A stretch of DNA of 44,271 nucleotides, taken from Burkholderiales bacterium (GTDB taxonomy: Bacteria > Pseudomonadota > Gammaproteobacteria > Burkholderiales > Casimicrobiaceae). A program made the translations under genes and the position numbers. The stretch lies in assembly GCA_025354165.1 (NCBI GenBank), contig JANXNI010000085.1, positions 1 to 44,271 of the forward strand, in the 5' to 3' direction. Below, one piece after another: positions 16,499 through 24,819 of this stretch. The notes below the pieces were generated by a model. That model did no database searches. It was not told the DNA's origin and saw only the letters and a list, made by a program, of their open reading frames with translations. Position 1 is the stretch's first letter, and each line of letters starts with the position of its first letter.

Positions 16499-16719
16499 GT
16501 GAACTTCTCCTGAAGTTGTGACTATTGCAATGATCGTTCAGTGTTGAGACAGCCGCCGCGCGGAAACGTTGCTGCGACGCAACTGAGGCTTGGCGAGCGG
16601 TCATCCAACAAGACCCTGAATTTTAAGGGCGAAACCGACGAATTTCGTGGGTTTGTCGCTCTATCGCCATGAATATTGGGGATCATTGCGCTGGATCAAC
16701 GGCGCGTTTTTCCTTTAAC

Positions 16720-16833
16720 AGCTTTTATTTAAAAGACTTATTTCATAAGGGCTAAACGCACATTGCATCATAAGTCGACAATCGCGCTTTTGTGCTGCCA
16801 GCCCCGATGCATACTTCCTTTCACGAAAAAGCT
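16720..16833. repeat. 114-bp symmetric palindromic element, copy D
   Basis: Blocks: AGCTTTT 16720-16726, GGGCTAA 16749-16755, ATAAGTCGAC 16770-16779, CCAGCCCC 16798-16805, AAAAGCT 16827-16833. It lies in the 476-bp divergent gap between the desaturase (-) and the 2TM gene (+). The rest of that gap (16512-16719 and 16834-16974) shows no gene or clear promoter to me. Confidence 0.85.
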
Positions 16834-16974
16834 GCATTCATAAGAAATTTGCCAGCCACTCGCGCAGTCTGGCGACCGGTCGCGAAAATTTCGACCGCGT
16901 CCGTCTGAAACCCGTTGCCGACCTTGCGCTCGATTTTTAGACTGCATCCACACTAATAACTGTAAAAAAACACT

Positions 16975-17295
16975 ATGGATGACGAACTGATTCTTCCCGG
17001 CATGAGCGAGCGTGAACTCAACATTCGCCGCCGTGTACATCGGCTGGCCGAGTTTTACCGGCACGCCATCGTCTACCTGATCGTGAACGGCGGGTTTTGG
17101 GCGGTCAATGCGTGGTTCATTTTCGACAGCGCAACGCCCGCCAAATGGTACACATGGTGGGCGATCTGGCCAACGTTGGGTTGGGGCATCGGTGTCTTGA
17201 CGCACGGTCTGTCGGTGCTTCCGTTCTGGAGTTTTTTCTCGCAGGATTGGGAAGACAAAAAAGTCAAACAACTCATGGAGCGTGATCGCACATGA
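16975..17295 (+). CDS. Small 2TM-domain protein upstream of a LytS-like kinase
   Basis: A 106-residue protein with two hydrophobic segments (about 30-48 and 62-80) of the 2TM domain type: RHAIVYLIVNGGFWAVNAW and WAIWPTLGWGIGVLTHGLSV. It ends in a charged tail (DWEDKKVKQLMERD). The N-terminal part of the downstream kinase carries the same domain (WAIWPTLGWGVGL, VDEIMARE), so the two are paralogous. The stop overlaps the kinase start by 4 bases (ATGA), implying translational coupling. It may be a membrane partner or modulator of the kinase. No convincing RBS precedes the ATG. Confidence 0.82.
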   Translation: MDDELILPGMSERELNIRRRVHRLAEFYRHAIVYLIVNGGFWAVNAWFIFDSATPAKWYTWWAIWPTLGWGIGVLTHGLSVLPFWSFFSQDWEDKKVKQLMERDRT

Positions 17296-18209
17296 GCAGA
17301 GCCGCCACCACCGATTACGCGAAGCTGCGCCACGAGGAAGCGCTGCGCGACGCCCACAAACGCGTGAAAGCCATTCGTGGTTTCTACATCGCCGCCTCGC
17401 TATACGCCGTCATTATTCCCTCCTTGTGGGTTGCAAATCTCATAATGGGCGGCAGGATTTGGGCGATCTGGCCGACGCTTGGCTGGGGCGTTGGCCTGAC
17501 CATACAAGGCATGTCGGTATTTGCCGGACGCTCATTTTTCGGCGCGGAATGGGAGCAGAAAAAAGTCGACGAAATCATGGCGCGCGAGAACCTGAAAGTG
17601 GTCTCCAGCGAGAAGCAACTCGTGCAAGCGCAAATGCGTATGTTGCAGGCGCAAATCGAGCCGCATTTTTTGTTCAACACGCTCGCCAATATTCAAACGC
17701 TGATCCCACGCGCGCCGGATAAAGCGAGCCTGATGCTCGATAACTTCATCGCCTATTTGCGGCAAAGCCTGACCGCCAGCCGCGCGCAGGAGGGCACCGT
17801 GAAGCAGGAGGTTGACCTGCTGCGCAATTATCTCGAACTGCTGAAAATCCGGATGGGTGATCGGCTGCAATTTGAGTTCGATATTGACGATGATTTGCAG
17901 AGCGCCTCGCTGCCGCCGATGCTGCTGCAACCCGTCGTTGAGAACGCGATCAAGCACGGGCTGGAGCCGAAAGTTGAAGGCGGCCGCGTGCGCGTTACGG
18001 CTCGACGTTCAGGTGAGTCGATGGTGTTGACAGTCGCTGACAACGGACTCGGATTTTCTGATCACGCCGACAGTTCCGGTGCGGGCGTTGGGCTTGGTAA
18101 TTTGCGCGAACGGCTAGCCGTCCTCTACGATGGGCAGGCGACGTTGACGGTGGCTGATGCAGCGCCAGGAACCGTCATCACTATTCAAGTGCCGCTAGCA
18201 GCGTCATGA
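17292..18209 (+). CDS. 2TM-domain sensor histidine kinase, LytS/YehU-like
   Basis: A 305-residue kinase. Residues about 20-95 form a 2TM domain with helices near 32-50 and 57-75; then a short coiled region to about 115. The His_kinase domain shows the H-box QIEPHFLFNTLANIQ with phosphoacceptor H125, the N-box PVVENAIKHG with N218, and the ATP-lid motifs ADNGLGF (249-255) and GVGLGNLRERL (265-275). There is no periplasmic sensor, so the signal is membrane-borne or comes through the 2TM partner. The cognate LytTR regulator lies 126 bp downstream, separated by a REP-like inverted repeat. Confidence 0.92.
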   Translation: MSRAATTDYAKLRHEEALRDAHKRVKAIRGFYIAASLYAVIIPSLWVANLIMGGRIWAIWPTLGWGVGLTIQGMSVFAGRSFFGAEWEQKKVDEIMARENLKVVSSEKQLVQAQMRMLQAQIEPHFLFNTLANIQTLIPRAPDKASLMLDNFIAYLRQSLTASRAQEGTVKQEVDLLRNYLELLKIRMGDRLQFEFDIDDDLQSASLPPMLLQPVVENAIKHGLEPKVEGGRVRVTARRSGESMVLTVADNGLGFSDHADSSGAGVGLGNLRERLAVLYDGQATLTVADAAPGTVITIQVPLAAS

Positions 18210-18225
18210 CCGCAATGCACTGCGC

Positions 18226-18313
18226 CGTCATTCTCGGCCAGGGGCCGGGAATCCAGTCCGCCGCAGCTCCTATCCAACCAGTCTGGATTCCCGCCGCGAC
18301 GGCGAGAATGACG
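18226..18313. repeat. REP-like inverted pair inserted between kinase and regulator genes
   Basis: Two mirror-image units: CGTCATTCTCG (18226-18236) with CGGGAATCCAG (18246-18256), and CTGGATTCCCG (18283-18293) with CGAGAATGACG (18303-18313). Each right-hand block is the exact reverse complement of the left-hand one. A third single unit is at 25230-25257. This matches a dispersed extragenic repeat type common in proteobacteria. It fills the gap between two genes of one two-component system and could form a long hairpin in the mRNA. Confidence 0.85.
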
Positions 18314-18335
18314 CCATAGAAAATTGCTTCCAACT

Positions 18336-19100
18336 ATGACCATCGCCCTGATCGCCGACGACGAATCCCTGCTGCGCGAAGACCTTCGCGACAAGCTCGC
18401 CGCACTCTGGCCCGAACTGCAAATCGTGGCCGTTGCCACCAACGGTAACGAGGCCGCGCAGATGATTGCCGAACACGAGCCCGATATCGCCTTCCTCGAC
18501 ATCAAAATGCCTGGCCAAACCGGCATAGAAGTCGCGCAAGGAATCGAAACTGCAACGCGCGTAGTCTTCGTCACCGCCTACGATCAATACGCAGTGCAAG
18601 CCTTTGAAAACGAAGCCGTCGACTATCTGCTGAAACCCGTCACAGTTGAGCGCCTCCAGCAAACCGTCACCCGCCTTAAAGCCGCATTCGCGCAAAGCGC
18701 CCCCGCTCCCGATCTCTCGCAAATCCTCAACCTGCTCTCACGCGCCGCGTCAACAACAGGCGGCGCAGCACAACAAAAACTGCGCTGGATTCGCGCCAGT
18801 CGCGGCGAAGTCACCTATCAAATCTCGGTCGACGAAGTTCTCTACTTTCAAAGCGACGACAAGTACACCATCGTCAACACCGCCAACGGCGAACACGTCA
18901 TCCGCATGCCCTTAGCCGAGCTGCTGCAATCGCTCGACGGTGAACAGTTCTGGCAAGTCCATCGCGGCACGGTCGTGAATATTCGCTGCGTCACGTCGAG
19001 CAAGCGCGATGGCGATGGACGGGTGACGCTGAGCGTGAAAGGCGTCCCGAAACCGCTGCCAGTGTCCCGCGCTTATCAGCATTTGTTCAAGCAGATGTAG
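18336..19100 (+). CDS. LytTR-family response regulator
   Basis: A 254-residue regulator starting at ATG 18336 (MTIALIADDESLLREDL); the TTG 12 bases upstream is not needed. The receiver domain (1-115) has acidic D8 and D9, phosphoacceptor D55 (FLDIKMPG), T80 and K100 (LLKPV). A linker (about 120-145) leads to a LytTR DNA-binding domain (about 148-254: RWIRASRGEVTYQISVDEVLYFQ, FWQVHRGTVVNI, PLPVSRAY). It is the partner of the kinase at 17292. LytTR proteins bind direct repeats in target promoters, but no target is evident here. The 3' end overlaps the convergent GNAT gene by 14 bp. Confidence 0.93.
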   Translation: MTIALIADDESLLREDLRDKLAALWPELQIVAVATNGNEAAQMIAEHEPDIAFLDIKMPGQTGIEVAQGIETATRVVFVTAYDQYAVQAFENEAVDYLLKPVTVERLQQTVTRLKAAFAQSAPAPDLSQILNLLSRAASTTGGAAQQKLRWIRASRGEVTYQISVDEVLYFQSDDKYTIVNTANGEHVIRMPLAELLQSLDGEQFWQVHRGTVVNIRCVTSSKRDGDGRVTLSVKGVPKPLPVSRAYQHLFKQM

Positions 19101-19629
19101 CAATTTCCGGTTGAAGACGTTTGTAGAAATACGTTGTCGAGCAGAGTTCGCCCGTTGGCATCAACGCGTAGTCGGGAATTGGCCCACTTTCCTGCCAACC
19201 GAGCCGTCGGTACAGTCGATCCGCAGTGCTGCCCGTGACAGTATCGAGCACCAGCACGGTTCGGTTCTCCGCAATCGCCACGCCATCAATTAGCCGCATC
19301 AGCGCGTCGGCCACACCCTGTCGCCGGGCGCTTGAATGCACCAACACTTTTGAGACATCGGCTCGATGCGGTTGATTTTCAGGCATGTCCATCACCAGCT
19401 GCGCAGTGCCGATAATTCGGGCATTCGTATCCTCTGCCACCAAAAGCGCGCGTTCTCCAGCTAGCACCCCGGCCTGCACTTTGTTCCAGAATCGCTCCGC
19501 TTTATCGCGCGTCATTGGCAACATAAAACTCACCGACGCGCCCCCCTCCACGCAGTCGATCAGCACATCACACAGCTCGTCCATTTGCCGCACATCTGGC
19601 GCGGTGAGTCGGCGAACGCTGAAGCTCAT
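19087..19629 (-). CDS. GNAT family N-acetyltransferase
   Basis: A 180-residue single-domain GNAT protein. The acetyl-CoA binding segment is VSKVLVHSSARRQGVADALM near residues 91-110 (the QxxGxA-type motif A), followed by RTVLVLDTVTGSTADRLYRRLGW (motif B). The substrate is unknown; the family acetylates small amines, antibiotics or proteins. It overlaps the LytTR gene tail to tail by 14 bp and so probably has its own promoter. Confidence 0.87.
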   Translation of the reverse strand: MSFSVRRLTAPDVRQMDELCDVLIDCVEGGASVSFMLPMTRDKAERFWNKVQAGVLAGERALLVAEDTNARIIGTAQLVMDMPENQPHRADVSKVLVHSSARRQGVADALMRLIDGVAIAENRTVLVLDTVTGSTADRLYRRLGWQESGPIPDYALMPTGELCSTTYFYKRLQPEIATSA

Positions 19630-19711
19630 GGCGCCGCTCCGCGACGCGCTGGTTCGGCTTGATGCAGATAACGCGTAAATAAAAATTGCAACAACAGAAA
19701 AATGGAATCAC

Positions 19712-20851
19712 TCATGATCGATTAGCAGATGGCACCGTGCCGTAGCGTAGCGCATAGAACGGCAACCGTTCACGCCACCTCAGAAACGGTCGCTCAATCG
19801 CGTAATGAAGCGCCGCGCCAGCAGCGATTGCCGCCGCGCCGTAAATCACGAAAGCAATCCATCCCTGATGCTGCAAGTGTTCACCCCAATTGAACTGCAC
19901 AACGTGATACATCGCCTTGTGCACGAGATACAAACTGTATGAAATTGCTGCCAGCCAACCCGCGCCCGGAAGCGTTTTGCTGCCAATGAGGCCATCACGT
20001 CCAGCGCCAGCGAAAACCAACAATGCGAGGCCAATCGACAGCACGGGCCAGCCAATCGCGTTCGCCATCAAGCCGGTTCGATTCGCGAAGAGCCAAAACG
20101 AAAGCGCCATCACCGCGAGACCTGCGATCAGGCTTGCGTTTGCGTATCGCCGCGCCTTGGCCCAGTGCAGCGGTCGGAGCGTCTTCCACACGGCAAGCGC
20201 CACGCCACATAGCAACCCATCAAGCCGGTTCCACGTTGGGTAGTAGATGTCTTCGACAAACCAGTTTCGCGCGGTCATATTCGGATCAAGCGCCATGTTG
20301 TGCAACCAGCTATTCGTTCGCAGCGCGATACCCATCGCGAAGAGAAATACCGACAGCAGCACAAACTTCCAACTCGCTGGTCGGCGAAACAGCCACACCG
20401 CCAGCAGCGGAAACAGCCAGTAAAAATGCTCCTCCACGCACAGCGACCAAGCATGCGAAAACGCAGAGTTCTGCCCGTAGTCAATGCTCAGATTCATGGT
20501 GAAGATGACAAACTTCCACCACGATTCCATCCCCGGCGACTCGCGAAACGCGGGCCATAACAAATAAACGAGCAACACCGCCCAGTACGCCGGCAGGATA
20601 CGAAACGCGCGCCGCAAATAAAAGTCCGCGAACGACAACCGTTCGCCTCGCGCCAACGGCTTCAACACCTGCGCGCCAATCAGGAAGCCACTCAGCACAA
20701 AGAACAGATCAACGCCCATCCAGCCAAAGCGCGACAGCCACGACCACGAAGGCCCGAGCCCACCCACGACAAACGAATGGAACAGCATCACCCAAAGGAT
20801 GGCAATGACACGCAGAAGGTCGAGGCCGGGGAGGCGATCGGACGGCTTCAA
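19712..20851 (-). CDS. Acyltransferase 3 family protein (OafA/YrhL type)
   Basis: A 379-residue inner-membrane acyltransferase with about ten hydrophobic segments. It opens RLPGLDLLRVIAILWVMLFHS, the signature with catalytic H25 in the first helix, and has RRAFRILPAYW near 85-95 and SLCVEEHFYWLFPL near 136-149, all typical. It would transfer acyl groups to a sugar or envelope glycan; no substrate is indicated. The frame opens at TTG 20851 with GAGGA 9 bases upstream. A broken paralogue lies just upstream at 20978-21390. Confidence 0.88.
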   Translation of the reverse strand: MKPSDRLPGLDLLRVIAILWVMLFHSFVVGGLGPSWSWLSRFGWMGVDLFFVLSGFLIGAQVLKPLARGERLSFADFYLRRAFRILPAYWAVLLVYLLWPAFRESPGMESWWKFVIFTMNLSIDYGQNSAFSHAWSLCVEEHFYWLFPLLAVWLFRRPASWKFVLLSVFLFAMGIALRTNSWLHNMALDPNMTARNWFVEDIYYPTWNRLDGLLCGVALAVWKTLRPLHWAKARRYANASLIAGLAVMALSFWLFANRTGLMANAIGWPVLSIGLALLVFAGAGRDGLIGSKTLPGAGWLAAISYSLYLVHKAMYHVVQFNWGEHLQHQGWIAFVIYGAAAIAAGAALHYAIERPFLRWRERLPFYALRYGTVPSANRS

Positions 20852-20977
20852 AAGGACGTTTCCTCAGTACACACGACGAAACCTCTGCGGGGCGGTTGCT
20901 GGCCGGATATTTTGCCGCGTCTGGCGGATCGAAAGCGCGTTGACGCGATCGCTCCGGTCTGTGCACGATCCTACGCT

Positions 20978-21390
20978 TTATTTGCCGCCATCGCGCGCGC
21001 CGATGAGCGTGCGCAGATAGGGCACGCGGCGGCCGATTTCATAAAGCAAAAAGCCAAATACGGTGGTCATTGCCACAAGTAAGAGCCCCTCAGGCATTGG
21101 TGCGAGCTTAAAGGGCAGCAGGTGCCATGCGAAAACAATGATCAGTGTCTGGTGAAACAGATACAGCGGGAACACAGCGCCGGTTAGGTAGCGTCGCGCC
21201 GGACCATCGCGATTGAGCAGCGCCTGTGCGAAACCGAAAGCGGCGATGATGGCGGTCCATTAATTCAGTCCCCAGATTGCGCGCTGAAAGTATTTCAGCC
21301 AGAGCGGCGGCACGATCGTGTCGTAGTACGTAAAGTACGCAACCAGTCGAGATCGAAGCGGCGTTCGGGAGACGGCGGCGAAGGTGCGGA
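20978..21390 (-). pseudogene. Degraded second acyltransferase-3 gene (large internal deletion)
   Basis: On the minus strand the head reads PERRFDLDWLRTLR (about 21370-21330), the usual acyltransferase-3 start. After a frame change the sequence jumps to a late part, VPPLWLKYFQRAIWGLN, then an in-frame TAA (about 21272-21270), then WTAIIAAFGFAQALLN and RYLTGAVFPLYLFHQTLIIV to the stop at 20978. The canonical ending is intact, but the central membrane helices (roughly 250 residues) are missing. So: a deletion, a frame break and a nonsense codon. Confidence 0.8.
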
Positions 21391-21407
21391 TGATTCAATC
21401 AGTGCAC

Positions 21408-22316
21408 TTATTTCGCAATGGAGGCGGTCGATGGGGAGCGCAAAAACAGCCACGCGATGGCGATGATGAAGAACAGGCCGCAAAGCAGACTGCCCTCGGG
21501 GCCTTGCGCGCCCCCGTTCAGAAAATGCGAACCTGCCGTGACCTGCGGCACCAGTTTGACCAGTAGCGCGGGCACGTTCGTATCGAATCCAGTGACGGGC
21601 ACCTCGAAACCCACCCCCAACAGCCAGTTCCACCCCGCATGCCAGCCCATCACGCCCCAGATGCTGCCGGCCTTCAACGCCCAGCAACAGGTGAACAATG
21701 AAAACAGCAAAGTCAACACGACATCAAGCCACGGCGTTTGCCGTCCAAAGTGCAGGGCTGCGAACACGATGCAGGTGCCTGCGACTGCGACGATGACGTT
21801 GAACTTGCGTGCCAGCACCGACATCAGCCAACCGCGAAAGATGATTTCCTCAACGCCAGCCTGCACAATAAAACACAGCAGTAGCACGGCGATGTTCATC
21901 AACGCCGTCGGAGAGGCAAACGCCTTGCCATAGCCATCGGCCTCGTAACCGCCTGCGATCCAGATCGCTGCCACGACAACAAACGATGTGACGACGCCAA
22001 CGCCTAAGCCCCGCAGGAACAGCGCGCTGCCACCCGGACGTGTCAAGCCAATGGATGCCAAGGAGCGCCGTTCAACCCAGCGAACCCACGCCAGCACGAT
22101 CAGCCCCGTTGCTGCAAACGGAATTACCAGAAATGCGACCCAACCCGCCATGCCAATCGGCTTCCAGTCGACATCGGCCAGATCGAAATACTGAAGCACT
22201 TTCGAGCCCGCCACCGTAGGGATCGCGACGAACAGAATGAGAAGAATGGGCGCGAGCACGCCCCAAGTGAGCCACCCGCGCGGGGTCTCTGATGAATAGA
22301 GCGAAGTTGAGCGCAT
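21408..22316 (-). CDS. CPBP family intramembrane glutamic endopeptidase
   Basis: About 302 residues with some eight membrane helices. The CPBP/Abi motifs, numbered from the TTG one codon upstream, are VEEIIFR with E157, E158 and R162, then FAALHF with H190 and WHAGWNW with H227 and N231, together the glutamate/His active site of Rce1-like proteases. Bacterial members cleave prenylated-like peptides, mature peptides or act in self-immunity; no peptide gene is adjacent. I took ATG 22316 rather than the TTG one codon upstream. It ends 18 bp before the acyltransferase remnant. Confidence 0.9.
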   Translation of the reverse strand: MRSTSLYSSETPRGWLTWGVLAPILLILFVAIPTVAGSKVLQYFDLADVDWKPIGMAGWVAFLVIPFAATGLIVLAWVRWVERRSLASIGLTRPGGSALFLRGLGVGVVTSFVVVAAIWIAGGYEADGYGKAFASPTALMNIAVLLLCFIVQAGVEEIIFRGWLMSVLARKFNVIVAVAGTCIVFAALHFGRQTPWLDVVLTLLFSLFTCCWALKAGSIWGVMGWHAGWNWLLGVGFEVPVTGFDTNVPALLVKLVPQVTAGSHFLNGGAQGPEGSLLCGLFFIIAIAWLFLRSPSTASIAK

Positions 22317-22488
22317 CAACGCATGCTAGGAAGTGCGCCACCCGCGCGGAACCGGCGCGCGATGAAATGCGGAATCGGGCGATGAGTGACGGAGACGCGC
22401 TGGAACACGAGTACTTCTTTTGGTGCCTCGACAGAGCTATGGTCTGACGCAGAAGTTCATTTTCACCTTCTTTTCGTGCACACATTAA

Positions 22489-22507
22489 ATAGCGTATTTG
22501 CTATAAT
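22489..22507 (+). promoter_or_regulatory. higBA-type promoter with overlapping operator
   Basis: Extended -10 TGCTATAAT (22499-22507) stands only 6 bases before the ATG at 22514, so the transcript is probably leaderless. The inverted repeat ATAGC (22489-22493) N6 GCTAT (22500-22504) overlaps the -10. This fits autorepression by the toxin-antitoxin complex through the HTH antitoxin encoded at 22832. Confidence 0.6.
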
Positions 22508-22513
22508 TTCCGC

Positions 22514-22839
22514 ATGCTTTGGACTGTAACTTTTCACAACAAAAGCTCGAATCCGAAGTCCTCGCTCTGTCGGCAGGTTTTGTTGCGCGCGTCGTTCGAT
22601 ACGCTGAGCGCATGGAAATTTATGGCCCTGATCTCGGCATGCCGCACACCCGAGCGATGGGTGATGGACTGTTTGAGTTGCGATTGAAAGCAGCCGAAGG
22701 CATTGCACGCGTTTTCTACTGCACGGTGGTCAATCGCAAAATCATCGTTCTGCATTCCTTTGTGAAAAAGACCGACAAAACCCCGTCCCGAGAACTGAAA
22801 GTCGCCCAACGGCGCACGAAGGAACATCATCATGGCTAG
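22514..22839 (+). pseudogene. HigB/Gp49-like RelE-superfamily toxin, apparently frameshifted near the N-terminus
   Basis: The body (from KLESEVLALSAGFVARVV through MPHTRAMGDGLFELRLKAAE, ARVFYCTVVNRKIIVLHSFV and KKTDKTPSRELK) is a phage Gp49/HigB toxin, an mRNA interferase of the RelE superfamily. Reading from ATG 22514 gives the expected head MLWTVTFHNK, but that frame leaves the family after the A4 run at 22541-22544. One extra A there would join head and body into about 108 residues, the family's length. A TTG at 22519 keeps the body frame open with a non-family head (LDCNFSQQ), so a weakly made toxin cannot be excluded. The stop overlaps higA by 8 bases. Confidence 0.72.
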
Positions 22840-23119
22840 CAAACTGCAACAGTTCAAAAAGAAAGCGTTGGCAAAACCCGGCGTCCGCACCGCTTACGAC
22901 GATTTAGCTGAAGAGTTCGCGTTTCTCGACGAGGTGCTGAAGGCCCGCTCAAAGTCAGGCCTGACACAAGCCGAAGTCGCCGAGCGCATGGGCACTACCC
23001 AATCAGCCGTTGCGCGCCTCGAATCCGCGAACGCAAAACACTCACCGTCGATTGCTACGTTGAAGCGCTATGCGGAGGCACTGGGGCATCGGGTTGAGGT
23101 GCGGTTGGTGAAGGCGTAA
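22832..23119 (+). CDS. HigA-like Xre-family antitoxin
   Basis: A 95-residue protein with a C-terminal HTH_3/Xre domain: LKARSKSGLTQAEVAERMGT, TQSAVARLESANAKHSPSIA, TLKRYAEALGHRVEV (residues about 36-90). The N-terminal 35 residues (QQFKKKALAKPGVRTAYDDLAEEF) are the toxin-neutralising part typical for partners of Gp49-type toxins. It overlaps the toxin gene by 8 bases, the usual coupling. The operator at 22489-22504 is the likely binding site. The reading frame is intact while the toxin is apparently not. Confidence 0.93.
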   Translation: MASKLQQFKKKALAKPGVRTAYDDLAEEFAFLDEVLKARSKSGLTQAEVAERMGTTQSAVARLESANAKHSPSIATLKRYAEALGHRVEVRLVKA

Positions 23120-23129
23120 TGCGAGCCTG

Positions 23130-24287
23130 TCAAGGCGAACCAATCCCGTCAAGCTGCGCTAGATAAGCCTCTATCTGCTCCACCGTTGTCCGAGTTGCGC
23201 CAAACAACGCGACCGCACTGGCGATCAAACCAGCTCCTCGGATTCCTAATCGCCAACGCAACAAGAGAACCATGTCAGTCGTAGCGAGAACCTCGCCGTC
23301 GCCATCAATATCCAGTAAGCGTCCACCACCGATGAACTGCCCAATTGAGTACGGCGATTGACCTACCGCGATAGTGTCCACGACCGTGTTGTCGGACGTA
23401 CGAATTACCGACACGTTGTTTGAACCGCTGTTCGCCACGTACAGTCGGTCACCTTTCGGGGTAATACTGATTCCAAACGGAGCATTACCAACCGGAATTT
23501 CCGTAACGATTTCGTTAGTTACCGCGTCAATTACTGTTACTCGTCCAATTGCTGCGTTAGTCACGTATACGCGCTTATCGTCAAGCCCAACCGTTACGCC
23601 AAGCGGGTTGCTTCCAACGTTAATCGTATTGACAACGGTATTGGTTGCAGTGTCAATAACCGACACCGTGTCGGGCCCCAGATTTGCAACATAAACGCGA
23701 GTGCCCGCATGGTTGACTGCAATCCCCCACGCGTCAACTCCAACGGGGATAGTAGCCGCCACCATGTTTGTAGTGGTATCCACGACTGAGACAGTGGCCG
23801 CATTCCCGTTTGCAACGTATAGACGAGTGCCATCGGGATTGACGGCGACGCCGCTCGCTCCAGCCCCTACGTTGACGCAACCGGGACTCGTATTTGTTGC
23901 AGTATCGACAGTGCAAACTTGTCCATCGAATTGCGTGCCATGCGTCACATACAGCCTCGACCCTGATGCGTTGAGCGCTAGCCCTCGCGAAGCCCCCATA
24001 AAAACTGGGGTGCTAGAAACTGTGTTGCGAAACGTACTGACGGAATAAACGCCTGTGGTGTCTGCGGAAACATACGTTTTTGAGCCGCGAGGACTGACAG
24101 CAACAGGCGTGGATAAATATGCCGTCGGTGATTGGACAGTTGTCACCACCAGATTAGTCGCAATATCTATGACCGACACGGTTCCCGATGTCCCGTTAGC
24201 TATGTAAGCAAAGGGGGCTGCTAATGCATAGCCCGATGTAAGTAGTGCGGTCATCAGCAAAGGATAGGTGCGTCGCCAACGTTTCAT
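23130..24287 (-). CDS. Exported YVTN/YncE-like beta-propeller with C-terminal dockerin-like module
   Basis: About 385 residues starting at ATG 24287 with GGAG upstream. A signal peptide (MKRWRRTYPLLMTALLTSGYALA) is followed by about seven repeats of the YVTN type (RLYVANGNAATVSVVDTTTN; RVYVTNAAIGRVTVIDAVTN), which form a seven-bladed propeller. The last ~60 residues leave the repeat pattern: DIDGDGEVLATTDMVLLLRW, LGIRGAGLI and TTVEQIEAYLAQL. The same module closes the two delta-60 proteins at 26753 and 28294. DxDxDG looks like an EF-hand calcium loop of dockerin type. It is likely secreted or periplasmic; the ligand is unknown. Confidence 0.88.
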   Translation of the reverse strand: MKRWRRTYPLLMTALLTSGYALAAPFAYIANGTSGTVSVIDIATNLVVTTVQSPTAYLSTPVAVSPRGSKTYVSADTTGVYSVSTFRNTVSSTPVFMGASRGLALNASGSRLYVTHGTQFDGQVCTVDTATNTSPGCVNVGAGASGVAVNPDGTRLYVANGNAATVSVVDTTTNMVAATIPVGVDAWGIAVNHAGTRVYVANLGPDTVSVIDTATNTVVNTINVGSNPLGVTVGLDDKRVYVTNAAIGRVTVIDAVTNEIVTEIPVGNAPFGISITPKGDRLYVANSGSNNVSVIRTSDNTVVDTIAVGQSPYSIGQFIGGGRLLDIDGDGEVLATTDMVLLLRWRLGIRGAGLIASAVALFGATRTTVEQIEAYLAQLDGIGSP

Positions 24288-24354
24288 TATGTTCGCTCCA
24301 CGGTAAAGAAAAGATTTGGTTGCATGTTGCCGCGAGACCCGCGGAATTGACAAG

Positions 24355-24819
24355 TCACTGGCCCGCTTTGGCTTGAGTAGTGATCGTCGCTCGGTGCGTG
24401 TGCTGGATCAACCACGCGTGAATAGTTTGCCACCGATCACCTTTGTGCCGAAACGTAAGGAAGTACGGGCGATACCTCCCCAACCAGAAATAGAACTCGA
24501 ACATCGACGTAACCTCATTTGTCTTGTCACCGCTCCACAGATCCCAAGCCCTCTGGATTTCGACTTTGGCCCTAGCGACCAATATTCGCTTTTTGGGCGT
24601 CATCTCGTAGCAGTCGAACAACGCTTGCACCGGATCATCTCGGCCATCCTCACTCATAAGGCCGGGACTTGGAAAAGCGACCCAAGGCCTATCCCGCATC
24701 TTCCTAACATCCGCACAGTGCACGCACCAGCTCTGTCCCTGATAGTTGATCAGGACGGATGCGTCTGCAGTCATGTCGGCTGAGCGACCACACGATAAAC
24801 AAGAGAGATTTGTCGCCAT
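24355..24819 (-). CDS. Hypothetical protein with N-terminal zinc ribbon
   Basis: About 154 residues from ATG 24819 (MATNLSCLSCGRSADMTADA); the frame is open to 24858 but this ATG starts the recognisable domain. Two Cys pairs, CLSC at 7-10 and CVHC about 24 residues later, suggest a small zinc ribbon. The rest (FDCYEMTPKKRILVARAKVE, WLGRYRPYFLTFRH) has no family I recognise and no membrane segment. It lies 67 bp upstream of the start of the propeller gene on the same strand but with a different character. Confidence 0.6.
   Translation of the reverse strand: MATNLSCLSCGRSADMTADASVLINYQGQSWCVHCADVRKMRDRPWVAFPSPGLMSEDGRDDPVQALFDCYEMTPKKRILVARAKVEIQRAWDLWSGDKTNEVTSMFEFYFWLGRYRPYFLTFRHKGDRWQTIHAWLIQHTHRATITTQAKAGQ

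Noticed and set aside
22538-22550. Programmed frameshift in the HigB-like toxin
   Set aside because: The A4 run is preceded by C and does not form a standard slippery heptamer; a one-base deletion explains it more simply.
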